From Chryseobacterium sp. Marseille-Q5410 (lineage in GTDB: Bacteria > Bacteroidota > Bacteroidia > Flavobacteriales > Weeksellaceae): 64,000 bases of DNA. The position numbers and the translations under genes are program-made. The notes under the pieces were generated by a model. It saw only the letters and a program-made list of their open reading frames with translations, was not told where the DNA came from and ran no database searches. Position 1 is the stretch's first letter. Each line of letters begins with the position of its first letter. The DNA is taken from assembly GCA_946892665.1 (NCBI GenBank), contig CAMPOT010000001.1, positions 1,550,001-1,614,000 of the forward strand, in the 5' to 3' direction. Positions 46,096-54,887 of this stretch are shown here, one piece after another.

Positions 46096-47625
46096 ATGTC
46101 AAAAAAAGCCATTTTAGCTATACTTGACGGATGGGGCATTGGTCTCGATCCTGAGGTTTCTGCCATTGCGCAGGCCAACACACCATTTATAGACTCTTGC
46201 TATCAAAAATTTCCGAATACCACCTTGGAAGCTAGTGGAACTGCAGTAGGATTGCCTTTCGGACAGATGGGAAATTCAGAAGTTGGGCACATGAATCTCG
46301 GTGCAGGTAGAGTGGTTTATCAAAATTTGGTAAAACTCAATATGGCTGTGGAAAACGCAACTTTAGGCAAAGAAAATACCATAACACAGGCATTTGAATA
46401 TGCCGCGAAAAACAATAAAAAAGTTCATTTCATAGGATTGGTTTCTGATGGAGGAGTGCATTCCCATATCAACCATTTGAAAGGTTTGCTAAGCGCAGCA
46501 CACGAGTATGGCTTAAATGATAAGGTTTATGTACACGCTTTTACAGACGGTCGCGATTGTGATCCGCATTCCGGGAAAGAATTTATCGCAGATTTACTAC
46601 AGCACATGCAACATACCACTGGGAAGTTAGCAAGTGTAACAGGTCGTTACTATGCGATGGACCGTGATAAAAGATGGGAAAGAGTGAAATTGGCTTATGA
46701 TGTAATGGTCAATGGGATAGGAGTGGAAACCACTGATGTTCTTGCATTAATCGAAAAGTCTTATGCAGAAGGTATTTCCGATGAATTTTTAAAGCCAATT
46801 GTATGTCTTAGAGATGGTCATCTTCCCGTAGCAACCATTGATGAACAAGATGTGGTTTTATGCTTTAATTTCCGTACAGATCGCGGAAGAGAAATTACAG
46901 AAGTGCTTACACAGCAGGATTTCCCGGATTTTGGCATGCATCATCTCAATCTTTATTATGTGACGATGACCAATTATGATAAAGATTTCAAAAATGTGAA
47001 AGTGGTTTTCGATGAAAGCGTTTTGGAAGGAACATTGGGCGAGATTCTTGAAAGAAACGGAAAAACTCAAATTAGAGTTGCTGAAACCGAAAAATATCCG
47101 CATGTTACTTTTTTCTTTTCAGGTGGTCGCGAAGCTGAATTTTTGGGAGAAAGAAGATTGCTTTGCCCAAGTCCGAAAGATGTACCAACCTACGATTTCA
47201 AACCAGAAATGTCAGCCTACGACATCACAGAAAAAATACTTCCGGAAATTGAAAACGAAACGGCCGATTTTATTTGTTTAAATTTTGCTAATACCGATAT
47301 GGTAGGGCATACCGGAGTTTTTGCGGCGGCAGTAAAAGCTGCGGAAACCGTAGATAAATGTATCGAAAAAGTGGCAACTGCGGCTTATGAACACGGTTAT
47401 GCGGTATTTATTCTTGCGGATCACGGTAATTCCGATGTAATGAAAAATCCGGATGGAAGTCCTAATACGCAGCATTCTACCAATTTGGTTCCATTGATCG
47501 TTATGGATAAAGATAAAAATTGGAACTTAAAACCTGGCAAATTGGGAGATATTGCTCCTTCAATCTTGAAAGTAATGGGAATAGAAATCCCGGAAATCAT
47601 GACCGGAGATGTTTTGGTGAGCTAG
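46096..47625 (+). CDS. gpmI: 2,3-bisphosphoglycerate-independent phosphoglycerate mutase
   Basis: GpmI interconverts 3- and 2-phosphoglycerate in glycolysis using two Mn ions. The 509-residue sequence has the alkaline-phosphatase-fold signatures: AILDGWGIG with the first metal Asp, LPFGQMGNSEVGHMNLGAGRVVYQ with the catalytic serine, FTDGRDCDPHSG, NFRTDRGREIT, NFANTDMVGHTG and LADHGNSDVM. A TAAATTTG -7 box lies at 46066-46073, 22 bp before the start. Confidence 0.97.
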   Translation: MSKKAILAILDGWGIGLDPEVSAIAQANTPFIDSCYQKFPNTTLEASGTAVGLPFGQMGNSEVGHMNLGAGRVVYQNLVKLNMAVENATLGKENTITQAFEYAAKNNKKVHFIGLVSDGGVHSHINHLKGLLSAAHEYGLNDKVYVHAFTDGRDCDPHSGKEFIADLLQHMQHTTGKLASVTGRYYAMDRDKRWERVKLAYDVMVNGIGVETTDVLALIEKSYAEGISDEFLKPIVCLRDGHLPVATIDEQDVVLCFNFRTDRGREITEVLTQQDFPDFGMHHLNLYYVTMTNYDKDFKNVKVVFDESVLEGTLGEILERNGKTQIRVAETEKYPHVTFFFSGGREAEFLGERRLLCPSPKDVPTYDFKPEMSAYDITEKILPEIENETADFICLNFANTDMVGHTGVFAAAVKAAETVDKCIEKVATAAYEHGYAVFILADHGNSDVMKNPDGSPNTQHSTNLVPLIVMDKDKNWNLKPGKLGDIAPSILKVMGIEIPEIMTGDVLVS

Positions 47626-47994
47626 AACAGATTCTATAAAAATTAATGATAAAATGCCGCCTCAAATTTTAAGAAGGCTTTTTTATAAAAATTAATTCGT
47701 AGAACTATGTTAACATTGAAATTCCTGCGGAGGAATAATGATTTCTAATCGAATGTGTTCTTGGAATTTCGCATTTGCCAAATAAAACAATCAATTTCCC
47801 AAAAAATATCTTGGGATTTTGTTTCGTTTTCGACATCTTTTAGAAGTAATAGACAATGATTGCACTACAATTTTTCAGCATTGTTTTAATTAATGTTTTT
47901 TTGTTATCAGTAATATTAAAATCAATATAAAAACGCGAAACCTTTAGTTATAAAAGTTTCGCGTTTGTTCTTCATGAAGTTTATTCGAATTTAA
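47626..47994. other. 369-bp gap between gpmI and acs
   Basis: No convincing gene was seen. A weak GCC/GGC hairpin with a T-run near 47656-47685 may end gpmI transcription. The strong terminator at 47931-47966 serves acs. The stretch 47700-47900 is AT-rich with only very short frames (for example 13 codons from ATG 47707). Confidence 0.6.
47931..47966. terminator. Terminator after acs
   Basis: AAACGCGAAAC and GTTTCGCGTTT are perfect 11-bp arms around a 14-base loop. T and A residues flank both sides, so it may work in both directions. Confidence 0.85.
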
Positions 47995-49902
47995 TTAAAT
48001 TCTTTCGTTTTTAATTTCATCCACTACCTCCGGATTCAAAAGGGTAGAGGTATCCCCAAAATTAGAAAAATCCCCTTCCGCAATTTTCCTTAGGATTCTT
48101 CGCATAATTTTTCCTGAACGTGTTTTGGGCAGTCCAGAAACAAATTGAATTTTATCGAGTTTTGCGATTGGACCCACCGTATCACTAATTAACTGGTTAA
48201 TTTCTTTTCTCAAGTTTTCGCGGTCTCTGCTTTCCCCGGAATCTTTTAGAATGACATACCCGTAAAGCGCACTTCCTTTAATATCATGCGGATAACCGAC
48301 AATTGCGGATTCCGCAACGGCTGGGTGCAGGTTAATGCTGTCTTCAATTGGCGCTGTTCCCAGATTATGCCCGGAAACGATAATCACATCATCAACTCGT
48401 CCTGTGATGCGGTAATAACCTGTTTCGTCGCGCAGTGCTCCATCTCCGGTAAAGTATTTTCCTGGAAATGCAGTAAAGTAGGTATCTTTATACCGTTGAT
48501 GATCGCCCCAAATGGTGCGTGCAATTCCCGGCCAAGGGAAACGGATGCAAAGATTTCCATCCACTTGATTTCCAGTAATTTCGTTCCGTTTATCATCCAT
48601 CAAAACGGGCTGAATTCCTGGTAAAGGAAGTGTCGCGTAAGTTGGTTTTGTAGGCGTTACAAAAGGAATTGGCGAAATCATAATGCCACCCGTTTCGGTT
48701 TGCCACCACGTATCCACGATCGGACATTTTTTCTTTCCAACATGGTCATTATACCAATGCCAAGCTTCATCGTTGATGGGTTCACCAACAGATCCTATGA
48801 CTCTTAAACTTGATAAATCATGTTTTTCAACCCATTCGGAGGATTCTTTTGCCAAAGATCGAATTGCGGTAGGAGCAGTATAGAATTGGGTAACTTTGTG
48901 TTTTTCAATAACTTGCCAAAAACGGTCTGGTTCCGGATAAGTAGGAACCCCTTCAAAGATAACTGTGGTCGCTCCGTTGGCAAGCGGGCCATACAAAATA
49001 TACGAATGTCCGGTAATCCAACCGATATCTGCAGTACACCAATAAATATCGTTTTCTTTATAGTTGAATACATTTTTGAAAGTGTAGGCACTGTACACCA
49101 TATATCCGGCGCATGTGTGCAACATTCCCTTTGGTTTTCCTGTGGAGCCAGAGGTGTAAAGAATAAATAATGGATCTTCAGCATCCATAATTACAGAAAT
49201 AAAGTCTGCAGGCGATTTTTCGTATAAAGGTTCGAGCCAGAAATCTCGGCCTTCTTTCATTTTTACTTCGCCTCCGGTTCTTTTTACCACCAAAACTTTC
49301 TCTACTGATTCGCATTTTTCTATCGCTTCATCGATGATTCCCTTAAGATCGATGGCTTTGTTTCCACGATAGCTTCCATCCGAACAAATCACCAGTTTTG
49401 CACCGCAATCATTAACTCTTGATGAAACTGCAGATGCAGAAAATCCTGCAAAAATCACGGAATGTACGGAACCCAATCTTGCACAAGCCAACATGGTTAC
49501 GGCCAGTTCCGGAATCATCGGAAGGTAGATGCACACGCGGTCGCCTTTTTCTATTCCCATGTCACGTAATACATTTGCCATTTTGCAAACCCTATCGCGT
49601 AATTCATTGTAGGAAATATGCTGTGCTTCTTCGTTTGGATTATTCGGTTCCCAAATTATCGCGGTTTTTTCGCCACGAATGTTCAAGTGTCGGTCGATAC
49701 AGTTTTTGGTGATGTTGAGTTTTGCGTTTTTAAACCATTTTATTTTGGCTTCCTGCATATCATAATCTACCACTTTGCTCCATCTTTGGTACCAAACGAA
49801 ATTCTCGTCGGCAATTTTGTCCCAGAATTTTTTCGGGTTTTTGATGGATTTTTTATATTGTTTAAAATAATCGGGTAGGTCATCGATGAAATAATTCTTC
49901 AT
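47995..49902 (-). CDS. acs: Acetyl-CoA synthetase (AMP-forming)
   Basis: The 635-residue enzyme activates acetate to acetyl-CoA through acetyl-AMP. Signatures are YTSGSTGKPKGMLHTC (A3 loop), DTWWQTETGG (A5), YFTGDGALRDETGYYRITGRVDDVIIVSGHNLGTAPIED (A7/A8) and the regulatory lysine near the end in TRSGKIMRRILRKIA. The gene is complete. Directly upstream lies a set of broken transporter genes which, when intact, may have been the import and sensing partners of this enzyme. Confidence 0.97.
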   Translation of the reverse strand: MKNYFIDDLPDYFKQYKKSIKNPKKFWDKIADENFVWYQRWSKVVDYDMQEAKIKWFKNAKLNITKNCIDRHLNIRGEKTAIIWEPNNPNEEAQHISYNELRDRVCKMANVLRDMGIEKGDRVCIYLPMIPELAVTMLACARLGSVHSVIFAGFSASAVSSRVNDCGAKLVICSDGSYRGNKAIDLKGIIDEAIEKCESVEKVLVVKRTGGEVKMKEGRDFWLEPLYEKSPADFISVIMDAEDPLFILYTSGSTGKPKGMLHTCAGYMVYSAYTFKNVFNYKENDIYWCTADIGWITGHSYILYGPLANGATTVIFEGVPTYPEPDRFWQVIEKHKVTQFYTAPTAIRSLAKESSEWVEKHDLSSLRVIGSVGEPINDEAWHWYNDHVGKKKCPIVDTWWQTETGGIMISPIPFVTPTKPTYATLPLPGIQPVLMDDKRNEITGNQVDGNLCIRFPWPGIARTIWGDHQRYKDTYFTAFPGKYFTGDGALRDETGYYRITGRVDDVIIVSGHNLGTAPIEDSINLHPAVAESAIVGYPHDIKGSALYGYVILKDSGESRDRENLRKEINQLISDTVGPIAKLDKIQFVSGLPKTRSGKIMRRILRKIAEGDFSNFGDTSTLLNPEVVDEIKNERI

Positions 49903-49964
49903 GTTTATTATTTTTTTTTAATTTGAAGTTGAATGATTTTTCCAGCTTTGTTTTTTACTTTTTT

Positions 49965-50610
49965 CTAATCGGAAAAAACAATCAAACTTCGGCTGAAAAT
50001 TGAGTTTAAATTTAAAATAAATTGCTTGGTTTTAAAAAGATTTAGGCCTATTTTTTTCATTTTTGTACGCATCAATACTTTGTTGTAATTCTTCCCATAA
50101 TACGCCGAAAATAAAGCGATGATAAGAACCACATACGTTGCAGAATCAAAGAAAATATTATCAGAAATTTCGGTTTCGGTAATCAGATGATAGGATTCGG
50201 AAATTGCTTTAATTTGCAATCCGATGTATGGAATCACTGCCAAAATACAAACAATGGTTACCAAAGCCCCAACAAATCTACTGTTGCCGTATCTTAATGA
50301 AATAAAATCCGCGATGCTGCTTATTTTATTTACCCGGGAAATTCGGATGATTTTTTGAATTAATATAAATCCAGGCCGGGATAATGATTACCGGACCAAT
50401 ATAAATAGCCAAATATTCTAAACCTTGGTTAGCCGCCACACCGATGCTGCCGTAATAGGTCCATGCGGAGCAATAAACAGCAAGTGAAAGTGCGTAGATA
50501 TAAGGATTGTTTACCCAAAAATTACTTTTCCTTTTTTCTGCCCAGTAAGCGATGAAGAAAAGTAATCCAAGGTATAAAATTACCAATATCAATAAGAGCG
50601 GACTACTCAT
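49965..50610 (-). pseudogene. Sodium:solute symporter (possibly symporter-kinase fusion), 5' remnant
   Basis: The first 94 codons from 50610 encode a sodium-solute-symporter N-terminus (LVILYLGLLFFIAYWAEKRKSN, YIYALSLAVYCSAWTYYGSIGVAA, GPVIIIPAWIYINSK). The frame is lost at a run of six T/A pairs (50351-50356). With one base removed it continues KIIRISRVNKISSIADFISLRYGNSRF and LVTIVCILAVIPYIGLQIKAISESYHL to about 50090. After SAYYG the similarity stops and the frame ends 45 codons later. Another frame there reads EELQQSIDAYKNEKN before a stop, perhaps the tail of a deleted gene. Most of the gene (normally over 500 codons) is missing, so this is real decay. Confidence 0.78.
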
Positions 50611-50797
50611 CGAATTTTTTGAAAATTAAAAATGATAACAAACTGGAGCCAAACCAAACCGTGAATATGTACACATAAATCATCGGTAAACCCCAAACCA
50701 TTTTGGAAGTGTTGAACAAGAACAAAACAGGTACATTAAACATTATAAATAAAATAATGCTTAGAATAACTAATTTTTGCTTGTCTCTTTTTTTCAT
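50603..50797 (-). CDS. Small two-helix membrane protein, symporter partner
   Basis: The 64-residue protein has two hydrophobic helices (LVILSIILFIMFNVPVLFLF and GLPMIYVYIFTVWFGSSLLSFLIF) separated by a short polar loop, ending KKFDE. Small proteins of this shape (DUF485/DUF3311-like) commonly precede sodium:solute symporter genes. Its stop overlaps the start of the broken symporter gene by eight bases. It is intact but probably without a partner. Confidence 0.72.
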   Translation of the reverse strand: MKKRDKQKLVILSIILFIMFNVPVLFLFNTSKMVWGLPMIYVYIFTVWFGSSLLSFLIFKKFDE

Positions 50798-50814
50798 TTT
50801 CTTTTAACTTTTTT

Positions 50815-50849
50815 AAAAATTCCGGCATCATTTTACGAGCCGGAATTTT
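50815..50849. terminator. Terminator between the DUF6814-like gene and the symporter partner
   Basis: AAAAATTCCGGC and GCCGGAATTTT form a strong stem with T-rich tails on both strands. Confidence 0.85.
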
Positions 50850-50869
50850 CGTTTTTTTGGAATGATATT

Positions 50870-51096
50870 TTAAAGTTTATCCTGAGAGTATTCACCTTTC
50901 AGTGCGTACCATCCGAAAATAGCCAATCCACCTACAATAATCGGCATCAGTATGGTCATGATGATCCAACCGAAAACCTGGTCTTCTTGCTTGTCCGACA
51001 TTATTTTTGGCCAGCCAAATTCCGTAATGCCATGGTAGGCAATCACTGCCGCCATTAGTAGCCATACAATTCCTAATTTTTTTTTATTGCGTCCAT
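50870..51096 (-). pseudogene. DUF6814-like small membrane protein, frameshifted at a homopolymer
   Basis: The natural start at ATG 51096 encodes MDAIKK and then meets a nine-base A run (complement of 51077-51085), after which the frame stops at once. With one more A it reads KKKLGIVWLLMAAVIAYHG and on through FGWPKIMSDKQEDQVFGW, MPIIVGGLAIFGWYALKGEY. This makes a normal 75-residue protein with two membrane helices. A homopolymer this long is prone to sequencing error or slippage, so the gene may be intact in reality. Confidence 0.65.
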
Positions 51097-51134
51097 TTTT
51101 ATTATTTTTAAAGTTAATAAATTTAGTAGAAAAA

Positions 51135-51549
51135 TTAATCTTCCACATTGCGATCTTTACCATTCAAATAGAAAAACCCGATAATCAATGAAACGGCAGC
51201 TACAATAATTGGATACCACAGCCTTTGAAGATACCATTCAGCATGGCCAGTGTCCTTCGCATTGGTAACCAAATATGTTGCTACGGCAGGGAGCAATCCC
51301 CCAAAAATACCGTTTCCGATGTGGTAAGGCAAAGACATTGAGGTGTACCGGATGCGAGCGGGAGACAGTTACCGCGATATCTATTTTGGCAGTTTCAGGT
51401 TTTCCGTCTTTCATTACAGGTCCTGTTGGAGTCCAGTGTACGATGGAGTCTTTTTTCAATAGAGATCCGTCGGTAAAGGATTTTTCGGTATGGAAAGTAA
51501 TCAAACTGTCAGTCGCAATTTTGTCGTGAACTTTAGAAGTTCTTTTCAT
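51135..51549 (-). pseudogene. Major facilitator (metabolite:H+ symporter) transporter remnant
   Basis: Only the last part of an MFS transporter remains. The C-terminal frame reads RYTSMSLPYHIGNGIFGGLLPAVATYLV, then WYPIIVAAVSLIIGFFYLNGKDRN, a typical MHS-type ending. Upstream, in another frame, about 60 codons (KVHDKIATDSLITFHTEKSF, then WTPTGPVMKDGKPET) look like the large periplasmic insert found in flavobacterial members. The shift lies near 51355-51362. The first ten or so membrane helices are absent. This is a truncated and frameshifted pseudogene. Confidence 0.72.
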
Positions 51550-51617
51550 CGTTGTTTTTAGCGATCGATATCCGGATAAAAATTACTTTTGCAAATAATT
51601 CGTTGCAAAAAATCATC

Positions 51618-51647
51618 TTTGTTGTTCAAAATAAATTTCTATCTTTG
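51618..51647 (+). promoter_or_regulatory. Promoter of the pyrimidine operon
   Basis: TTTG (51618-51621), an 18-bp spacer and TATCTTTG (51640-51647) match the consensus well. Transcription should begin near 51652, directly before the leader peptide start. Confidence 0.78.
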
Positions 51648-51653
51648 CACCTA

Positions 51654-51728
51654 ATGAAAAGATTATTTCCATTAGACGATTTACAGACAGGCAATTTTGC
51701 CGATATCAACAATATTTGTTTTTTATAA
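51654..51728 (+). CDS. Candidate 24-residue pyr leader peptide
   Basis: An ATG frame right after the promoter encodes MKRLFPLDDLQTGNF and ends INNICFL-stop. Its last codons are U-rich (ATTTGTTTTTTATAA), and the final base of the stop codon is the first base of the terminator stem. In E. coli pyrBI, RNA polymerase pausing in a U-rich leader at low UTP lets the ribosome catch up and block the terminator. The same layout here suggests UTP-sensitive attenuation. Translation is inferred. Confidence 0.55.
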   Translation: MKRLFPLDDLQTGNFADINNICFL

Positions 51729-51756
51729 CGAAGCTTTTTTGGCTTCGTTTTTTTTT
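51728..51756 (+). terminator. Attenuator before pyrB
   Basis: ACGAAGC (51728-51734), loop of seven bases, GCTTCGT (51742-51748) and a run of nine T residues. It lies between the promoter and pyrB, so it must be bypassed for pyrB-carA-carB to be made. Confidence 0.85.
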
Positions 51757-51775
51757 GACCTAAACCGAAAAAATT

Positions 51776-52675
51776 ATGCTTACAACCGCCGATTTAACTG
51801 TAGAAAAAATTAATTCATTGTTAAGTGCAGCTGACGAATTTTCAAAAGGAAAAGTATTGAAATCCACAAAAGAAATTTTTGTTGCCAACCTCTTTTTTGA
51901 AGACAGCACGCGCACCAAAACCAGTTTTGATATCGCTGAACGAAAGTTGGGACTTCAAGTCGTACCGTTTGATGTGACGTCGAGCTCAGTGAATAAAGGC
52001 GAATCACTTTATGATACCGTGAAGACACTTCAAAGTTTAGGCGTAAATCTGTTGGTCATTCGCCATAAACAAGATAAGTTTTATAAAGAATTAAAAGAGA
52101 TCGACCTTCCGATTATCAATGGGGGCGACGGAACAGGAAATCACCCATCGCAAACATTATTGGATTTGATGACTATTCATCAGGAATTTGGGAAATTCAA
52201 AGGTTTAAAAATCGGAATCGTAGGCGATGTAAAACACAGTAGGGTAGCCAATTCCAATGCAGTTGCGCTTAGAAAGCTGGGAGCAAAAGTTTATTTTTCC
52301 GGGCCTGAAAAATGGTTTGATGAGGGCGCGATTATCAATGGAACTTATCTCTCCATCGATGATTTAGTAAAGGAAGTTGATGTGCTGATGTTGCTTAGAA
52401 TTCAGCATGAAAGACATGACGAGAAAATGAAAATCTCACTCAATAATTATCATAAAAAATTCGGGTTGACACTAGAACGAGAAAAAACAATGAAAGAAAA
52501 TGCAGTCATTATGCATCCTGCGCCGATAAATAGAGGAGTGGAGATCCATGACGATTTGGTTGAATCTCCGCGTTCCAGAATCTTTCAACAGATGAAAAAT
52601 GGAGTTTTCGCGAGAATGGCGATTCTGAAAGATGCGCTGGAAAGCAAAGGTTTCGAGTTTTTGGAAAATAAATAA
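51776..52675 (+). CDS. pyrB: Aspartate carbamoyltransferase, catalytic subunit
   Basis: PyrB joins carbamoyl phosphate and aspartate, the committed step of pyrimidine synthesis. The 299-residue protein has the carbamoyl-phosphate loop FEDSTRTKTSFD, the NGGDGTGNHPSQTLLDL active-site stretch, GDVKHSRVANSNAVALRKLGA, and HPAPINRGVEI. No pyrI regulatory chain is adjacent, so feedback control may rest on the upstream attenuator. It is followed by carA after 30 bp. Confidence 0.96.
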   Translation: MLTTADLTVEKINSLLSAADEFSKGKVLKSTKEIFVANLFFEDSTRTKTSFDIAERKLGLQVVPFDVTSSSVNKGESLYDTVKTLQSLGVNLLVIRHKQDKFYKELKEIDLPIINGGDGTGNHPSQTLLDLMTIHQEFGKFKGLKIGIVGDVKHSRVANSNAVALRKLGAKVYFSGPEKWFDEGAIINGTYLSIDDLVKEVDVLMLLRIQHERHDEKMKISLNNYHKKFGLTLEREKTMKENAVIMHPAPINRGVEIHDDLVESPRSRIFQQMKNGVFARMAILKDALESKGFEFLENK

Positions 52676-52705
52676 AATGCTAATAAAAGGTGCGAAATAA
52701 ATAAA

Positions 52706-53779
52706 ATGAAAAAGAAATTAATATTAGAATCCGGAGAGATTTTTCATGGCGAAGGTTTTGGTGCACAGCTGGAAACCGAGGGCGAAGTGGTTTTCAATAC
52801 CGGAATGACGGGATATCAGGAACTTATTTCCGATCCTTCCTATTGTGGGCAAATGGTTTGTATGACTTATCCGTTGATTGGAAATTACGGCATCAATCGT
52901 GACGATTACGAATCTATTGAACCCGCTATTAAAGGTTTGATCGTGAAGGAACTTTGTGATTTCCCTTCCAATTTTCGTCATCAAATTTCTTTAGACGAAC
53001 TTTTTAAAAAGAAAAAATTATCTGGAATTTCGGGGATCGATACGAGAAAATTAACCCGAGTATTAAGAAGTAAAGGCGTGGTAAAAGGAAGGATCGTAGA
53101 CGAAAATGCCGATGAAAACGAAGTAATACAATCCCTGAAATCAACTGAATTTCCTACCAATCAAGTTGAGACAGTTTCTACAAAAACCGCTTTCGCTAAT
53201 CCAGGAAGAGGATTGAACGTGGTTTTAGTAGATTTTGGATCCAAATTGGGAATCCTGCGAGAACTTACTCAAAGAGATTGCGATGTGAAGGTAGTTTCTC
53301 AGGATGTCACTGCCGAAGAGATTTTGTTGATGAACCCTGATGGAATCATGCTTTCTAATGGTCCTGGCGATCCGGAAGATGTGAAAGGAGCTTCCGAACT
53401 GATTAATGGATTGCTTGGAAAAGTGCCTGTTTTCGGGATTTGTTTGGGTCATCAATTGATTGCGTTGGCTTGTGGAGCCAAAACTTTTAAGTTAAAATTT
53501 GGTCATCGAGGTGGAAATCATCCGGTTTTGGATCTAGCCAAAAATAAAGTGGCTATTACTTCCCAAAATCACGGTTATGCAGTAGATCAAGAAAGTTTGA
53601 AAAATACCGATTTAGAAGAAACACACATCGCTTTGAACGATCGTACCAACGAAGGTTTGAGGCACAAAATCCATCCATGTTTCAGCGTACAATATCACCC
53701 TGAAGCAAGTCCGGGTCCGGAAGATGCAAATTATCTTTTTGATGAGTTTATTGAATTAATGGAGGATTTTAAAAAGTAA
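52706..53779 (+). CDS. carA: Carbamoyl-phosphate synthase small (glutaminase) subunit
   Basis: CarA hydrolyses glutamine to pass ammonia to CarB. The 357 residues include the N-terminal CPSase_sm_chain domain (LILESGEIFHGEGFGA, NTGMTGYQELISDPSYCGQMVCMTYPLIGNYGIN) and a class I glutamine amidotransferase with the nucleophile in FGICLGHQLIALA and the catalytic His-Glu in VQYHPEASPGP. It follows pyrB and is separated from carB by a serine hydrolase gene. Confidence 0.97.
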   Translation: MKKKLILESGEIFHGEGFGAQLETEGEVVFNTGMTGYQELISDPSYCGQMVCMTYPLIGNYGINRDDYESIEPAIKGLIVKELCDFPSNFRHQISLDELFKKKKLSGISGIDTRKLTRVLRSKGVVKGRIVDENADENEVIQSLKSTEFPTNQVETVSTKTAFANPGRGLNVVLVDFGSKLGILRELTQRDCDVKVVSQDVTAEEILLMNPDGIMLSNGPGDPEDVKGASELINGLLGKVPVFGICLGHQLIALACGAKTFKLKFGHRGGNHPVLDLAKNKVAITSQNHGYAVDQESLKNTDLEETHIALNDRTNEGLRHKIHPCFSVQYHPEASPGPEDANYLFDEFIELMEDFKK

Positions 53780-53784
53780 TTATT

Positions 53785-54831
53785 TTGAAAACTCTCTTTC
53801 TGGCGCTAGCTGCGGGCATTTTATTAAGCTGTAACACGACAAAAGTTGCGGAGAAAGAACAATTGTCTCAGAAGATTGACAGTTTGATTCAGACTAAAAA
53901 TCCGAGAGCATTCAATGGAGTGGTGCTGATTACAAAAGATGGTAAAAATATCTATGAAAAAGCTTATGGATTTTCAAATATTGACAATCAAATAAAGCTT
54001 ACTCTTGAGGACAAATTTTCATCAATGTCTATTGCAAAACAGATTACAGCGACTTTGGTAATGCTGGAAGTCGAAAAGGGAAATATCAATCTTAATCAAC
54101 CAATAAATACTTATTTGAAAGATTTGAAATATGATTGGACTAATAAAGTGACTGTTCATCATCTTTTGAACAATTCATCAGGGGTTGATGCCTGGGAATT
54201 AAAAGACGAACTGTTTTTTGAGCCAGGAACTCAATTCAAATATTCGAATATTGGTTATGGAACACTCGGAATAATCTTGGAAAATGCCACCGGAAAATCT
54301 TACGAGCAATTGGCTACTGAGCTTTTCGCCAAGTATGGACTGAAAAACTGTTCTTATCCCAATTCGGAAAATCAAAAAAATCTGGTAAAAAGTTTTGCGA
54401 TTACCAAAAACGGGGCGAATTTGGTTAAAGAATTTCCTTACTCATCAGAACTTTATCCGGGAAGTCATTTGATTGTCACAGCTAGAGATCTGGCAAAATG
54501 GAATAACCTTCTCCATAACGGAAAAATTCTCAAAAACGAAAGTTATCAGAAAATGATTAATTATTCTGTTACCAATATTCATACGCTTTTCAGTGAGAAG
54601 GAAATTGGCTACGGTTATGGATTAAGAATTAATGATAAAGCTGATGTTTCTGAAATTGGACATACTGGGTTTTCTCCACCTGCTGGATTCACCGCAGTTA
54701 ATTTATATTATCCTGAGAAAAAAGTTTCGGTCACAGTATTGGAAAACCAGGCAACAGACGATTTTAATATTGCTTATTATTTTGAGCAGGAAATCAGAAA
54801 TATGGTTATCAAAAGTGGCCTTGTGAAATAA
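53785..54831 (+). CDS. Class C beta-lactamase-like serine hydrolase lipoprotein
   Basis: The 348-residue precursor starts at TTG 53785 and has a lipobox (LAAGILLSCNTT). It is in the beta-lactamase/transpeptidase-like fold: S-x-x-K in SSMSIAKQIT, Y-x-N in KYSNIGYG and H-T-G in IGHTGFSPPAG. It could be a DD-peptidase, esterase or other hydrolase in the envelope; resistance is not implied. Its place, five bases after carA and 56 bp before carB, puts a cell-envelope gene inside the pyrimidine operon, probably for historical rather than metabolic reasons. Confidence 0.88.
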   Translation: MKTLFLALAAGILLSCNTTKVAEKEQLSQKIDSLIQTKNPRAFNGVVLITKDGKNIYEKAYGFSNIDNQIKLTLEDKFSSMSIAKQITATLVMLEVEKGNINLNQPINTYLKDLKYDWTNKVTVHHLLNNSSGVDAWELKDELFFEPGTQFKYSNIGYGTLGIILENATGKSYEQLATELFAKYGLKNCSYPNSENQKNLVKSFAITKNGANLVKEFPYSSELYPGSHLIVTARDLAKWNNLLHNGKILKNESYQKMINYSVTNIHTLFSEKEIGYGYGLRINDKADVSEIGHTGFSPPAGFTAVNLYYPEKKVSVTVLENQATDDFNIAYYFEQEIRNMVIKSGLVK

Positions 54832-54887
54832 AATTTGAAATAAATATAAGTCTGGATTTTGATTCTCGACTCTAATATCTAATAAAA

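Noticed and set aside
51560..51775. PyrR-binding or riboswitch-type leader before pyrB
   Set aside because: There is no anti-anti-terminator stem or pyrR gene; the peptide-terminator layout explains the leader better.
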